In this document: positions 34,836 through 43,429 of the stretch, piece by piece
Position numbering within the stretch: the stretch's first letter is position 1
Layout of the letters: each line of letters opens with the position of its first letter
Assembly: GCF_902459695.1 (NCBI RefSeq)
Contig: NZ_CABPRZ010000030.1
Span: forward strand, 1-64,000
Source: Pandoraea terrae
GTDB lineage: Bacteria; Pseudomonadota; Gammaproteobacteria; Burkholderiales; Burkholderiaceae
DNA length: 64,000 nt
Reading direction: 5' to 3'
Notes under the pieces: generated by a model
The model's database searches: none
The model's input: the letters and a program-made list of their open reading frames with translations, nothing else
What the model was told of the DNA's origin: nothing
Translations under genes and position numbers: made by a program

Positions 34836-36594
34836 GAAGTTTGACTCCGAAGCGCAATGCCACGCCGAGACCGGCGGCGACCATTGCGATATTGATGACT
34901 GAAAGCGCCGCCACCTGATCGACGGCGCCGGTCGCCCACAGCGACACGAGGAGCGCGCCGATCACTTCGGTGCCGGGAGAAAGCAGGTAGACGGCGGTCG
35001 AATATTCACGCTCGAAGATCATGAAAATCAGCAGCCACGCCGCGAGCAGGCCGAAGCGCACCAGCGGCAGGGTCACGTCGAGGCTCACGCGCGCACGGCT
35101 GCCGCCCACACTGCGGCCGGCTTCCTCGAGTTCGGGACCGACCTGCAGCAGCGCGCTCTGGATCAGGCGCATGCCGTACGCGAGCCACACGACCGTGTAC
35201 GCGATCCAGATGCTCCACATCGAGTTCTTCAGCTCCTTGATGCCGGGCACGAACAGGAAGATCCACAGGAACGCCAGCCCGGCAAGCAGGCCCGGCACGG
35301 CGCGCGGCAAGAGCACGAGATAGTCGAGCAGCTTTGCGCCCCAATCGTTGCGGCGATGCCCGGCGAAAGCGACGAGCGAATAGAAGCCCACCGCTACCGC
35401 CCCCCCGACGACGCCGATGCCGAGCGTGTTGACGGTCGCCCTCACCAGGTTGTCCTGCTCGAACAGGTCGGTGAAGTTCGCCAGCGTCAGCACTTCCGCG
35501 AGCGCCACGCCCTCCCCCCAGTTCGTGACGAACGACCGCAGCACGATGCCCGACAGCGGCACGAAAACGGTGAGGAACAACCAGAGCGCCACGATGCCCA
35601 GCGCCACCCAGCGCCACACGCCAAGCGGCAAAACGGTTTGGCGGCCGGCTTTGCCCTTGACGGTGACGAACTTGCTTGCGCGCTTGAGCAGGCGCCGCTG
35701 CAGAAGCACGAGCGGAAAGGTGATGGCCACGATGCACATGGCCACGGCTGCCATCAGGTGGTACGAGGGCACACCCAGTTTGTTGGTCAGCTTGTACAGA
35801 TAGGTGGCCAGCACCAGATGGCCTTCAGGATCGCCAAGCACCAGCGGCAGGCCGAACACTTCGAAGCCGAGGAAAAACACCAGGACGCCGGCGAAGAGCA
35901 GCGCGGGCATCGTCATCGGCAGGCTGACGTCGAGCGCCACGCGAAACGGACGCGCCCCCGCGACACGCGCGGCTTCCTCGACATCCGAGCCGAGATTGCG
36001 CAGCGCGGCGGACGAATACAGGTACACGTGCGGCACATGCGTCAGGCCGACGATGATCGTGATTGCGACGATCGAGTAGATCGACCACGGGGCGTTGTCC
36101 AGGCCGGTCAGTTGCTTGAACCACACGGAGTAGAAGCCGACGGGGCCCGCAGCGACGACGTACCCGAACGCGAGCACCATCGGCGAGACGAATACCGGCG
36201 TGAGCAGGAGCGGCTCGAGCCAGCGGCGGCCGGGCAGATCGGTGCGTACCATCAGGAACGCGAGGATGCCGCCAAGCGGGATCGAGATGAACAGCATCCC
36301 GCCCGCGATGATGAAGGAGTTCTTCGCCGCTGCCCAGAAATCGGGGTCGTCGAAGATGAACCGGTAGCCCGCGATGCCAAGCGTCCGTTGGGCGTCGAAG
36401 AACGGCGCCGTCAGAAAACTCTGTACCACAATGAACGACAACGGCAGCAACACGGCCACCGTCAGGACGGCGATCACGATCCAGCGCAACATGGCGGACA
36501 GTCCGCGCCAGCGGGGATCGGCGAGGCGCGGCACATGGGCGGCGCCGCCGCCTGAAAGGACTGCAGGCGCGTTGTCTGTGCTTTGCGTAAGCAT
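34828..36594 (-). CDS. ABC transporter permease, FbpB-like fused double permease
   Basis: The 588-residue inner-membrane protein has two binding-protein-dependent transport permease halves, each with about six helices. Two EAA loops for ATPase docking are visible (DVEEAARVAGARPFRVALDV and LEEAGRSVGGSRARVSLDV). This duplicated layout is characteristic of FbpB/AfuB-type iron permeases. The ATG at 36594 was chosen because GGGAG lies at the correct distance; the upstream in-frame start at 36624 has no such site. The binding-protein gene ends 84 bases upstream and the ATPase gene overlaps downstream. Confidence 0.9.
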   Translation of the reverse strand: MLTQSTDNAPAVLSGGGAAHVPRLADPRWRGLSAMLRWIVIAVLTVAVLLPLSFIVVQSFLTAPFFDAQRTLGIAGYRFIFDDPDFWAAAKNSFIIAGGMLFISIPLGGILAFLMVRTDLPGRRWLEPLLLTPVFVSPMVLAFGYVVAAGPVGFYSVWFKQLTGLDNAPWSIYSIVAITIIVGLTHVPHVYLYSSAALRNLGSDVEEAARVAGARPFRVALDVSLPMTMPALLFAGVLVFFLGFEVFGLPLVLGDPEGHLVLATYLYKLTNKLGVPSYHLMAAVAMCIVAITFPLVLLQRRLLKRASKFVTVKGKAGRQTVLPLGVWRWVALGIVALWLFLTVFVPLSGIVLRSFVTNWGEGVALAEVLTLANFTDLFEQDNLVRATVNTLGIGVVGGAVAVGFYSLVAFAGHRRNDWGAKLLDYLVLLPRAVPGLLAGLAFLWIFLFVPGIKELKNSMWSIWIAYTVVWLAYGMRLIQSALLQVGPELEEAGRSVGGSRARVSLDVTLPLVRFGLLAAWLLIFMIFEREYSTAVYLLSPGTEVIGALLVSLWATGAVDQVAALSVINIAMVAAGLGVALRFGVKLHG

Positions 36595-36677
36595 GAGTGT
36601 CTCCCTGCGCTCGAGAAGGCGCATATGAGAAAGTTGACGGGAGAAAGGGCGAGCCGCCGTTCAGGCGGCCGCCGGTA

Positions 36678-37643
36678 TTAGCGCTTGATCGCCTGCTGCC
36701 AATGCTTCAGGAATTCAAGCCGCTTCGACTGATCGAGATAGACCAGCAGACCTGCGCCGATCGGAATCGGCTTGAGCGAATCGCCGAGCTGCTTCGTCAG
36801 GCCGGCCATCGACGTTTCGCCATCGACATCGGCACGAATGGAGAACAGGTTGGCCTGATTGGCCAGCAGCGTCTGGCCGCGCTTCGACAGCAGGTAGTCG
36901 ACCCACAGCTTTGCGGCGTTTGCATTCTTTGCCTTCTTCGAGATCATGACGAGGCGGCTCACGACCTGCGTGTAGTCGCAGGGATAGACATAGCCGATCG
37001 ACGGATCCTTCTTCGCTTTTGCGAATGCGTACGATCCGAGGATGTTGTAGCCGATCAGGTTCTCGCCGGACGAGATGCGCTCCATCATCGCGCCGGTGCT
37101 CGATTCCAGCTTCGGATTCAGCGCGCCCATCGCCGAGACCAGGTCCCATGTGACTTGCGGATTTACACGCGCGTCCTGCGTGAGATAGTTGAAGCCGACA
37201 CCCGACTTCTCGATGTCATAGGTCGTCACCTTGCCCTTGTATTTCTCGGACTGGCTCTTGAGCAGCTTGATGAGGTCCATGCGGGTCTGCGGCACTTCGT
37301 TGGCCGGGATCAGCCGCTTGTTGTAGACAATCGCGAGCGGCTCGTACGTGGTGCCGTATGCCTGCTTCTGGTACTGCGCCCATTGCGGGACGTGCGCCGC
37401 CTCGGGCGATTCGTAACTGGCCATCATGCCGTCGTTGACGAGCTTGACCTGCAGGTCCATGGCCGAACTCCACAGGACGTCGGCGCTCGTGCTGTTGGCC
37501 GCGTTCTCGCTGATATAGCGGTTATCGAGCTCCGTATAGTTATATAGTGTTGTCAAGGTGTTTCTCGTTGTCCACCCCTTTAGCCGCGCACGTAAATAAG
37601 CCAAGCGCAATGTGAGACTGCATCGCATTGTTTCGACATCCAA
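36678..37643 (-). pseudogene. ABC substrate-binding protein lacking its N-terminus
   Basis: From YNYTELDNRYISENAANS onward the protein (about 285 residues to the stop) is a periplasmic iron/organic-anion binding protein of the AfuA/PgtC type, with ADVLWSSAMDLQ and an intact C-terminus. The preceding 36 codons (MDVETMRCSLTLRL onward) are not related: there is no signal peptide, and the expected first strand and about 50 mature residues are missing. Similarity starts at about nucleotide 37545. Without a signal peptide the product cannot reach the periplasm, so the ABC transporter is presumably without its own binding protein. The break adjoins a stretch of other gene fragments. Confidence 0.8.
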
Positions 37644-37738
37644 ACTCGGTACTCGACGGTGTCACAGCTTTTCCATTTGCCCGTACGATTACAACCCGCC
37701 AAGTCGCCACCGGTGATTGGCGTTCGCGCTCGCCCCAC

Positions 37739-37972
37739 TCACTCCCGCTCGATTCGCCACACCCCGAGCTTGCCCAGCTTCGCCGCCAATTGCAATCGCG
37801 CCGTGCGCCAGTCGGTCAGTGCCTGAATAGTTTGTCGCTTGGCCTGGGCCAGCGAGGATTGCGTATTCAACAACTCGAGAATATTGCCCCCCCCCGCCAG
37901 ATAGCGATGTTCCGATGCGGCGTACGCGCGTTGTGCGACCTCCAACAGCGCCGCCTGCGGCCCGCTCGAATT
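37739..37972 (-). pseudogene. C-terminal relic of a TolC-like outer-membrane efflux protein
   Basis: About 78 codons end at a TGA at 37739 and contain AQRAYAASEHRYLAGGGNILE and LAQAKRQTIQALTDWRTARLQ, which correspond to the last coiled coil of NodT/CusC-type outer-membrane factors. The N-terminal 350 residues are absent. Upstream on this strand the frame continues into the antisense of a response-regulator gene, so it is not expressed as an efflux protein. Confidence 0.7.
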
Positions 37973-38261
37973 CGACAGCGTCGACAAAAGCTTCCGTCTC
38001 GACGGCGAACTGCTGGCCCTGACCCCGCGCGAGCGCGCGGTGCTCGAGGTGCTCATCCTTCGCAACGGCCGGGCGATCAACAAGGAAACGCTGTCCGAGA
38101 AGCTCTTCGGCATCGATGAATCGGTCAATGCGGACGCGATCGAAATCTATGTGTATCGCCTGCGCAAGAAGCTGGAGGGCCGTGGCGTCGCGATCGTGAC
38201 GCTGCGCGGACTCGGCTACCTGCTCGAAGAGAAGCGCGAGCCCGACGCGCCGGCGGCGTAA
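37973..38261 (+). pseudogene. Response-regulator gene reduced to its OmpR-type DNA-binding domain
   Basis: About 95 codons encode the winged-helix output domain of an OmpR/TctD-family regulator. RLDGELLALTPRERAVLEVL is the first strand and helix, NADAIEIYVYRLRKKLEG the recognition helix, and VTLRGLGYLLE the wing. The receiver domain with its phospho-acceptor aspartate is missing, and there is no start codon at the beginning of the homology. The stop overlaps the histidine kinase start (TAATG), so the pair was an intact two-component operon before the break. Confidence 0.78.
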
Positions 38262-39655
38262 TGCGCCAACCGAACCTCCGGCGGCAGGTGGCCCTGTGGC
38301 TGCTGTTTCCGTTGCTCGCCTTGCTGGCCCTCGACGCCTGGCTCACCTACGAACGCGCCATGAGCGCTGCGAACGAGGCGTTCGACCGCTCGCTCGAATA
38401 CTCGTTGAAGTCGATTCGCGAAGGCACCCGTCTGCACGAAGCGCAGGTGGAGGTGAACCTGCCCTATCTCGCACTGGAAATGTTCGAATCGGATCGGGGC
38501 GGCAAGATCTATTACGTGATTCGGGAAGACAACGGCCACGTCGTCACGGGTTACGCCGAACTGCCGCTGCCGCCCCGGCGGGCGAGACCCGAGCCCTATC
38601 ACACGGCCTTCTACGATGCCACGTTTCGCGGTGAGGCGTTGCGCATGGGGGCGCTGCGGCTGCCGGTGCACGACGTTCCGCATGCCCAGACACGCGTCGT
38701 CTGGATCCTGGTCGGTGAGACCATCGAGTCGCGCCAGGCATTGGCGCGTCAGATCCTGACCGGCGCGCTCCAGCAGGAAGGGCTGTTGGTGTTGCTGGCG
38801 CTTGCCATCGTGTGGCTGGGCGTCGGGCGCGGTCTGAGGCCGTTGAACCAGCTTTCGGCGAAGGTCGCCGCACGTACCGAGGAAGACACCGCCCCGCTCG
38901 AAAAGGTGGGCTTGCCGACTGAAGTCGAGCCCCTTGTCGAATCGATCAATCAGTACATCGCGCGGATGCGACGGATGCAGGAATCGCGGCAGCGCTTTTT
39001 CACGGACGCTGCCCATCAACTCAAGACGCCGCTCGCCATCATCCAGGCCGAGTCCGAACTGACGCTGCGCGAGGCCCTCAACGAACCGGCGCGCCAGCGC
39101 GTGACCCGCCTCAACAGCGCCGTGCAACAGGCCGCCAAGAGTGTACGCCAATTGCTTTCCCTGTCGCGGCTCGAGGCCGACAGCGGTCATCCCGTGACGC
39201 TTGCGCCGCTGGCGCTCGACAAGCTCGCGCGCAGCGTAACGCTGGACTGGTCGCCAGTGGCGCGCGCCCGGAACATCGATCTCGGTTTCGAACAGGAGGC
39301 TCACACCGAGATACTCGCCCAGCGCGAGCTTCTCGCGGAGTTGTGCGGCAATCTCATCGACAATGCCATCCGCTACGCGGGCGATGGGGCGATCATCACC
39401 GTGCGTGTGGCGCGAACCGCGCAAGGCGCACTGCTTCAAGTCATCGACAACGGCCCGGGCGTTCCGGAACCCGAACGGGCTGCGGTCTTCGAACGCTTCT
39501 ACCGAAGCCCGACCCGGCAGTATGTGGAAGGCAGCGGACTGGGACTCGCGATCGTGCACGAAATCGCGCGCGTCCACCACGCGCGGATCTCACTCGGCGA
39601 TGCGCCCGGCGGCGGCCTCGTGGTCAGCGTCCATTTCCCGCCGGCGGGTCCGTAA
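38261..39655 (+). CDS. TctE-like sensor histidine kinase
   Basis: The 464-residue kinase has a membrane helix at about 10-28, a periplasmic sensor region (about 30-145), a second helix near 168-188, a HAMP-like linker and a HisKA domain with H252 in TDAAHQLKTPL. The ATPase domain contains ELCGNLIDNAIRYAG and GSGLGLAIV. The N-terminal sensor agrees with the 2CSK_N type of TctE/QseC-like kinases. Its cognate regulator directly upstream has lost the receiver domain. The kinase is intact in sequence but is expressed, if at all, from a region that no longer has its original promoter. It probably once controlled the neighbouring ABC transporter genes, which are divergent. Confidence 0.88.
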   Translation: MRQPNLRRQVALWLLFPLLALLALDAWLTYERAMSAANEAFDRSLEYSLKSIREGTRLHEAQVEVNLPYLALEMFESDRGGKIYYVIREDNGHVVTGYAELPLPPRRARPEPYHTAFYDATFRGEALRMGALRLPVHDVPHAQTRVVWILVGETIESRQALARQILTGALQQEGLLVLLALAIVWLGVGRGLRPLNQLSAKVAARTEEDTAPLEKVGLPTEVEPLVESINQYIARMRRMQESRQRFFTDAAHQLKTPLAIIQAESELTLREALNEPARQRVTRLNSAVQQAAKSVRQLLSLSRLEADSGHPVTLAPLALDKLARSVTLDWSPVARARNIDLGFEQEAHTEILAQRELLAELCGNLIDNAIRYAGDGAIITVRVARTAQGALLQVIDNGPGVPEPERAAVFERFYRSPTRQYVEGSGLGLAIVHEIARVHHARISLGDAPGGGLVVSVHFPPAGP

Positions 39656-39950
39656 CGGTATCTGCGCAAAGCGATGCAGGCCGTATTCCCCGTATCGCCA
39701 GGTGGCATCGGCGCCGCGCCGTAGCGATCTGCAGCCGCGCGCCGTCGTTTCCGGGCATCGTAGCACGCGGCCTTGTACCGCCCGAACGACCCGCCACCTC
39801 ATCCGGATGGATCAAGAGCATTCGCGCACGCGGTGCTAATTTGACACCGGTATCCCATTGTTTGCGATGCGGCGTCTGCGGCCTGTGCGACGGCGCCCGC
39901 CTTGCGCCCTCATACCCGCGCGTATGCCGTTACGCGCTCGATTGGACATC

Positions 39951-40736
39951 ATGATGACGGTCACCCCATTCGCGGGATTTCTCGTGGGCCTGCTCGTCGG
40001 ACTGACCGGCGTCGGCGGCGGCGCCTTGATGACGCCGCTGCTGATCTTCCTGTTCGGCGTCGCGCCGCAAACCGCCGTCGGCACCGACCTGCTCTTCGCC
40101 TTCATCACCAAAAGCGTCGGCGGATGGATTTACGGCCGGCATGGCGCGATCGACTGGCGCGTGTTCCGCCGGCTTGCGCTGGGCAGCGTGCCGTCGTCCG
40201 CCGTTACGCTGCTGTGGCTTCACACATTCCGGCTCGATGCCGCAAACGAACACTGGGTACTGCAAACGCTCGGCATCATGCTTGCGCTCACCAGCGTCGC
40301 GATGCTGTTCAAGGCGCGGCTGCATCATCTCGGACAACGTGTCCGTACGGAAACGCCCATACAGTTCAAAGCCGTGCAACCGGCGCTGACGGTTGTCACC
40401 GGCGTGCTGATCGGTTGTCTTGTCACGCTCACCTCTGTGGGCGCGGGTGCGCTTGGCGCCGCCGCGTTGCTCTACCTGTATCCGTACCGGTTGACGCCCG
40501 CGAAGCTGGTAGGCACCGATATCGCGCACGCGACCGCGCTCACGCTCGTCGCCGGCCTGGGGCATGTGACGCTTGGGCATCTGGACGTTGCCCTGCTCGG
40601 CGCGCTGCTCGCCGGGTCGATTCCGGGGGTGATGCTCGGCGCGCGCCTGAGTACGCGTATCGACGCGCGCTATCTGCGTGGGGCGATCGCCGCGATTCTG
40701 ATGCTCGTCGGCGGACGGATGTGGCTGCAAGGGTGA
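39951..40736 (+). CDS. TauE/SafE-family sulfite exporter-like membrane protein
   Basis: The 261-residue protein is made of seven to eight hydrophobic helices with the family glycine motif GLLVGLTGVGGGALMTPLL near the N-terminus and its second-half counterpart LTSVGAGALGAAALLYLY. TauE/SafE (DUF81) proteins export small organic or inorganic sulfur anions. The ATG at 39951 begins just before the first helix and is preferred to the upstream frame, which is arginine-rich and not membrane-like. It stands alone and converges with the SDR gene across a shared hairpin. The substrate is unknown. Confidence 0.88.
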   Translation: MMTVTPFAGFLVGLLVGLTGVGGGALMTPLLIFLFGVAPQTAVGTDLLFAFITKSVGGWIYGRHGAIDWRVFRRLALGSVPSSAVTLLWLHTFRLDAANEHWVLQTLGIMLALTSVAMLFKARLHHLGQRVRTETPIQFKAVQPALTVVTGVLIGCLVTLTSVGAGALGAAALLYLYPYRLTPAKLVGTDIAHATALTLVAGLGHVTLGHLDVALLGALLAGSIPGVMLGARLSTRIDARYLRGAIAAILMLVGGRMWLQG

Positions 40737-40759
40737 AGCGACATGGCACCGGCGTGCCA

Positions 40760-40801
40760 TTCCCTCGTCGCCGCGCGGTGCTGGGCGCAGCGACGAGGGA
40801 A
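40760..40801. terminator. Bidirectional hairpin between convergent genes
   Basis: TTCCCTCGTCGC and GCGACGAGGGAA form a perfect 12-bp stem with an 18-base loop, lying between the stops of the TauE-like and SDR genes. Neither side has a long T-run, so it may act through the strong stem alone. Confidence 0.6.
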
Positions 40802-40827
40802 GTTAGTCAGCGGATGCCGTGCAGCGT

Positions 40828-41619
40828 TCAACTCGGCAGGAAGTGCCCGCCGTTGACATCGAGCTGTGCGCCGGTGATCGCGCTGGCATAGTCGGACGCC
40901 AGGAAAATTGCCGCCTTCGCACATTCGCCGTCTTCCGGAATGCGGCGCAGCGCGATGTCCTTCGCGACCTCCGCCTTCAGGGATTCGACGGTGACGCCGC
41001 GCTCCTTCGACTGCGCCTCGAAGTAACCCTGCACCGACGCGCCCCACATCCAGCCCATATAGGCCGAGTTCACGCGGATGCCATACTTGCCGAGGTCTTC
41101 GGCCAAGTAAGCGGCCGCCGTGCTGAGTGCGCCCTTGGACACGGCGTAGCCGATTTCCACCGCATTGGGGCGACGCGTGGCCATCGTGTTGATCATGACG
41201 ATGCTCCCGCCGCCCTGCGCCTTCATCTGCGGCACGACGGCTTGTGTCATGTTCATGCTGCCGAACAGATTGACATCCAGCGGCCCATGCCAGTCTTCCA
41301 GCTTCGCGTGCTCCGCCGTTGCGAATTCACCATGGACATACGCGCTGTTGATCAGCGCATCGATGCGGCCGAAGCGGGCGATCGTCTCGCGCGCGACCGC
41401 ATCGCACTGGGCGCGCACCGCGATATCCGTCGGCATCTTGAGCAGCGGCGTTTGCAGATCGAGCGCACGAATGGCGGCTTCGGCGTCGTCGAGCTTGGCG
41501 GGCGTGCGCGCCACCAGCACGACACCCGCCGCGCCTTCCTGTGCGGCGAGTACGGCAAGCTTGATACCCATGCCGGGGCCGATGCCCGACACGATCACAA
41601 CTTTGTCCTTCAACAGCAT
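40828..41619 (-). CDS. Short-chain dehydrogenase/reductase
   Basis: The 263-residue enzyme has the glycine-rich cofactor motif SGIGPGMGIKLA near residues 10-21, an active-site YAVSK and the C-terminal DVNGGHFLPS common in NAD(P)-dependent SDRs. The position usually occupied by the catalytic serine, 13 before the tyrosine, is threonine in NTMATRRPNAVEIGY; such substitution is tolerated in some members. The ATG at 41619 is preceded by CAGGGA and starts just before the nucleotide-binding strand. It is the last gene of the leftward series DUF1214, sulfotransferase, DHH, SRPBCC, SDR. Similar SDRs act in lipid, steroid or aromatic pathways; the substrate is not decided. Confidence 0.9.
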   Translation of the reverse strand: MLLKDKVVIVSGIGPGMGIKLAVLAAQEGAAGVVLVARTPAKLDDAEAAIRALDLQTPLLKMPTDIAVRAQCDAVARETIARFGRIDALINSAYVHGEFATAEHAKLEDWHGPLDVNLFGSMNMTQAVVPQMKAQGGGSIVMINTMATRRPNAVEIGYAVSKGALSTAAAYLAEDLGKYGIRVNSAYMGWMWGASVQGYFEAQSKERGVTVESLKAEVAKDIALRRIPEDGECAKAAIFLASDYASAITGAQLDVNGGHFLPS

Positions 41620-41726
41620 GATGTTGTCCCTGAAATGACCGGGGCTGCGCGCACCTTCACGTGCGGCGCAGGCCCGACGCGGTTGGAAAGCGGGTGAAAA
41701 TGGAGCGAACCGCCGTACGGGCAGGA

Positions 41727-42206
41727 TCAGGCGCGCTCGCGGCGGCTCGCGCCGTATAGCGTTTCGGCGCGCTGCTTGACGTCTCGCGCCATCTGATCGA
41801 AGCCCTGCTTCACCCACGCGCCATGCTCGCGCATGATCGTGTCGGCATTGACGCCGAGAAAGATATCGGTCGTGACGTATCGCGTACGCGCGGAATCGAT
41901 CGCGTCAACATACTGGTCGCGGCGCGCCGCGTCCTTGTTCTCGTCGGTCGGCCGCTGTTCCCACGACAGGAGCCGCTCGGGCTCGCATGCGATGAGGTAT
42001 TCGTTGACAGGAATCGTGCCCTCCACGCCCGGTATGCGAACCTGCATGTACACCATGTCGCCCAGCCTGCCGGTGGTATCGAGCCTCGGGCAGAACGAAT
42101 TCCACTCCGAATACCTCGGAAAATCGGTCAGCACCTCCCACACGACCGCAGCAGGGGCATCGATGATCACTTCGATCGAAGTGACGAGGTTCTCGGCTTT
42201 CGCCAT
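41727..42206 (-). CDS. SRPBCC (START-like) domain protein
   Basis: The 159-residue protein is a helix-grip fold of the polyketide-cyclase/START type: IEVIIDAPAAVVWEVLTDF forms the first strand and helix, followed by YSEWNSFCP, and a long C-terminal helix near GAWVKQGFDQMARDVKQRA. Such proteins bind hydrophobic ligands in a deep pocket. The ATG at 42206 has a very good AAGGAGGAGGAAG site upstream, so the longer frame can be dropped. It lies 107 bases before the SDR gene and probably works in the same pathway. Confidence 0.85.
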   Translation of the reverse strand: MAKAENLVTSIEVIIDAPAAVVWEVLTDFPRYSEWNSFCPRLDTTGRLGDMVYMQVRIPGVEGTIPVNEYLIACEPERLLSWEQRPTDENKDAARRDQYVDAIDSARTRYVTTDIFLGVNADTIMREHGAWVKQGFDQMARDVKQRAETLYGASRRERA

Positions 42207-42442
42207 GTCTTCCTCCTCCTTGTCGCACCGGGCTACCGGCCCAGCGCTTTGTCGATGGACGGACGCCTGCGGGCATGCTTGCCCGCGAGCCACCCGTTGT
42301 CGCGCGTCCCGGCTGTCGTTCGACGACGTCTGTGCGGACCAGGACGTGCAATCCGATTCTAGGCACGGCGCGTTGCGCGCCGCTTACTCCAATCGGATGA
42401 GACTCCGGGTAAATACGCACGCACGCCGCATCGGCAACACGC

Positions 42443-43408
42443 TTACACGTCGGCAAAAGCTGACTCGAAGCGCGCACTGAAGCGGTCGAGTTCGCTCTCG
42501 GGAAGATGGTTGATGCCGGCCGCGCGCGCCCGTCCGCCGCCGGTGGCGAACTCGCGGCAAAACGCATCGGCCGCAATCGGACTCTGCGCCGGCACCCGCA
42601 CGCTCACGACATACCCCCCCGCCGAACGCGGCGAGACCACCGCCAGTGCCGCCGCGGGATTCGTGCGCATCCGCTCGTTCGCCAACATGCCGCTGGCGCG
42701 CCGTGCCCACGCGGCATCCGGCAGCACGAACAGTGCGGCCCCAAGCACCTCGCGCGCCGGCGTCAAGGCGCAAGCCTTCGCCATGTCGTCGCGGAATCCA
42801 TCACGCAGAGTCGTGAAAGTCTGCGCATCTTCAGCAAACGCCACCGGATCGGCGTAAGGCAGCATCGCCTCGGCCAACTGCGCCGGGTCGAAGTGCAGAT
42901 CGCCGACGCACTCCCCGTACGCGTTGTAGTTGACCAATCGCCCGAGTTCGGCGAGCGTATCGATCGACCCGGCCGGGATGTCGTGTGCGCGCACCAGCGC
43001 GTCGGCCACGCGCGGCATCTCGTCGCCAAACGCCGCCACCACTGCCCAGCGATGATGCGCGCCCTTCAGGTAGCCGTTGACGAGCACCCCCGTGCACACG
43101 TTCTCCGACGTGTTGATGTGCGCCTCGAAACACGGATGTTGCGGGACGTCGCCGCAAAAATGATGATCGAAATACCGCACCGTGGCACCCGCGGCAAGCA
43201 GACGGGCCACATCGGCGTCGTTTTGCGCGTGCGAGATATCGAGCACCGTCACGCGGTCGCCGGGCCCCGCGACGACCCGTTTCAGGAGCGCGATGTCACG
43301 CTTCACGCCGGTCAGGAGCACGCCGTCGTCGCATGGCTGTGCGAGCCGCAACTGCTGCAGTGCGCAAAGTCCGTCGGCATCGCCGTTGAACGCGTAGTAA
43401 TGAGTCAT
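42443..43408 (-). CDS. DHH-type phosphoesterase-like protein
   Basis: The 321-residue protein has the family motifs FNGDADG at residues 8-14, LDISHAQNDAD near 76-86, the DHH triad in YFDHHFCGD and a C-terminal GGGRARAAG resembling the DHHA1 glycine motif. These mark a manganese-dependent phosphoesterase related to NrnA and RecJ. The substrate could be short oligonucleotides, cyclic dinucleotide products or PAP; NrnA homologues degrade PAP, the by-product of sulfotransferases. Its location 21 bases downstream of a sulfotransferase makes PAP removal an attractive inference. No signal peptide is present. Confidence 0.82.
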   Translation of the reverse strand: MTHYYAFNGDADGLCALQQLRLAQPCDDGVLLTGVKRDIALLKRVVAGPGDRVTVLDISHAQNDADVARLLAAGATVRYFDHHFCGDVPQHPCFEAHINTSENVCTGVLVNGYLKGAHHRWAVVAAFGDEMPRVADALVRAHDIPAGSIDTLAELGRLVNYNAYGECVGDLHFDPAQLAEAMLPYADPVAFAEDAQTFTTLRDGFRDDMAKACALTPAREVLGAALFVLPDAAWARRASGMLANERMRTNPAAALAVVSPRSAGGYVVSVRVPAQSPIAADAFCREFATGGGRARAAGINHLPESELDRFSARFESAFADV

Positions 43409-43429
43409 GGCTAACCGTTCCCTTCCCGC

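Noticed and set aside
35356-36555. A 399-codon plus-strand frame over the ABC permease
   Set aside because: Antisense of a clearly identified permease; composition is rich in His, Arg, Asp and Gln, and it is not protein-like.
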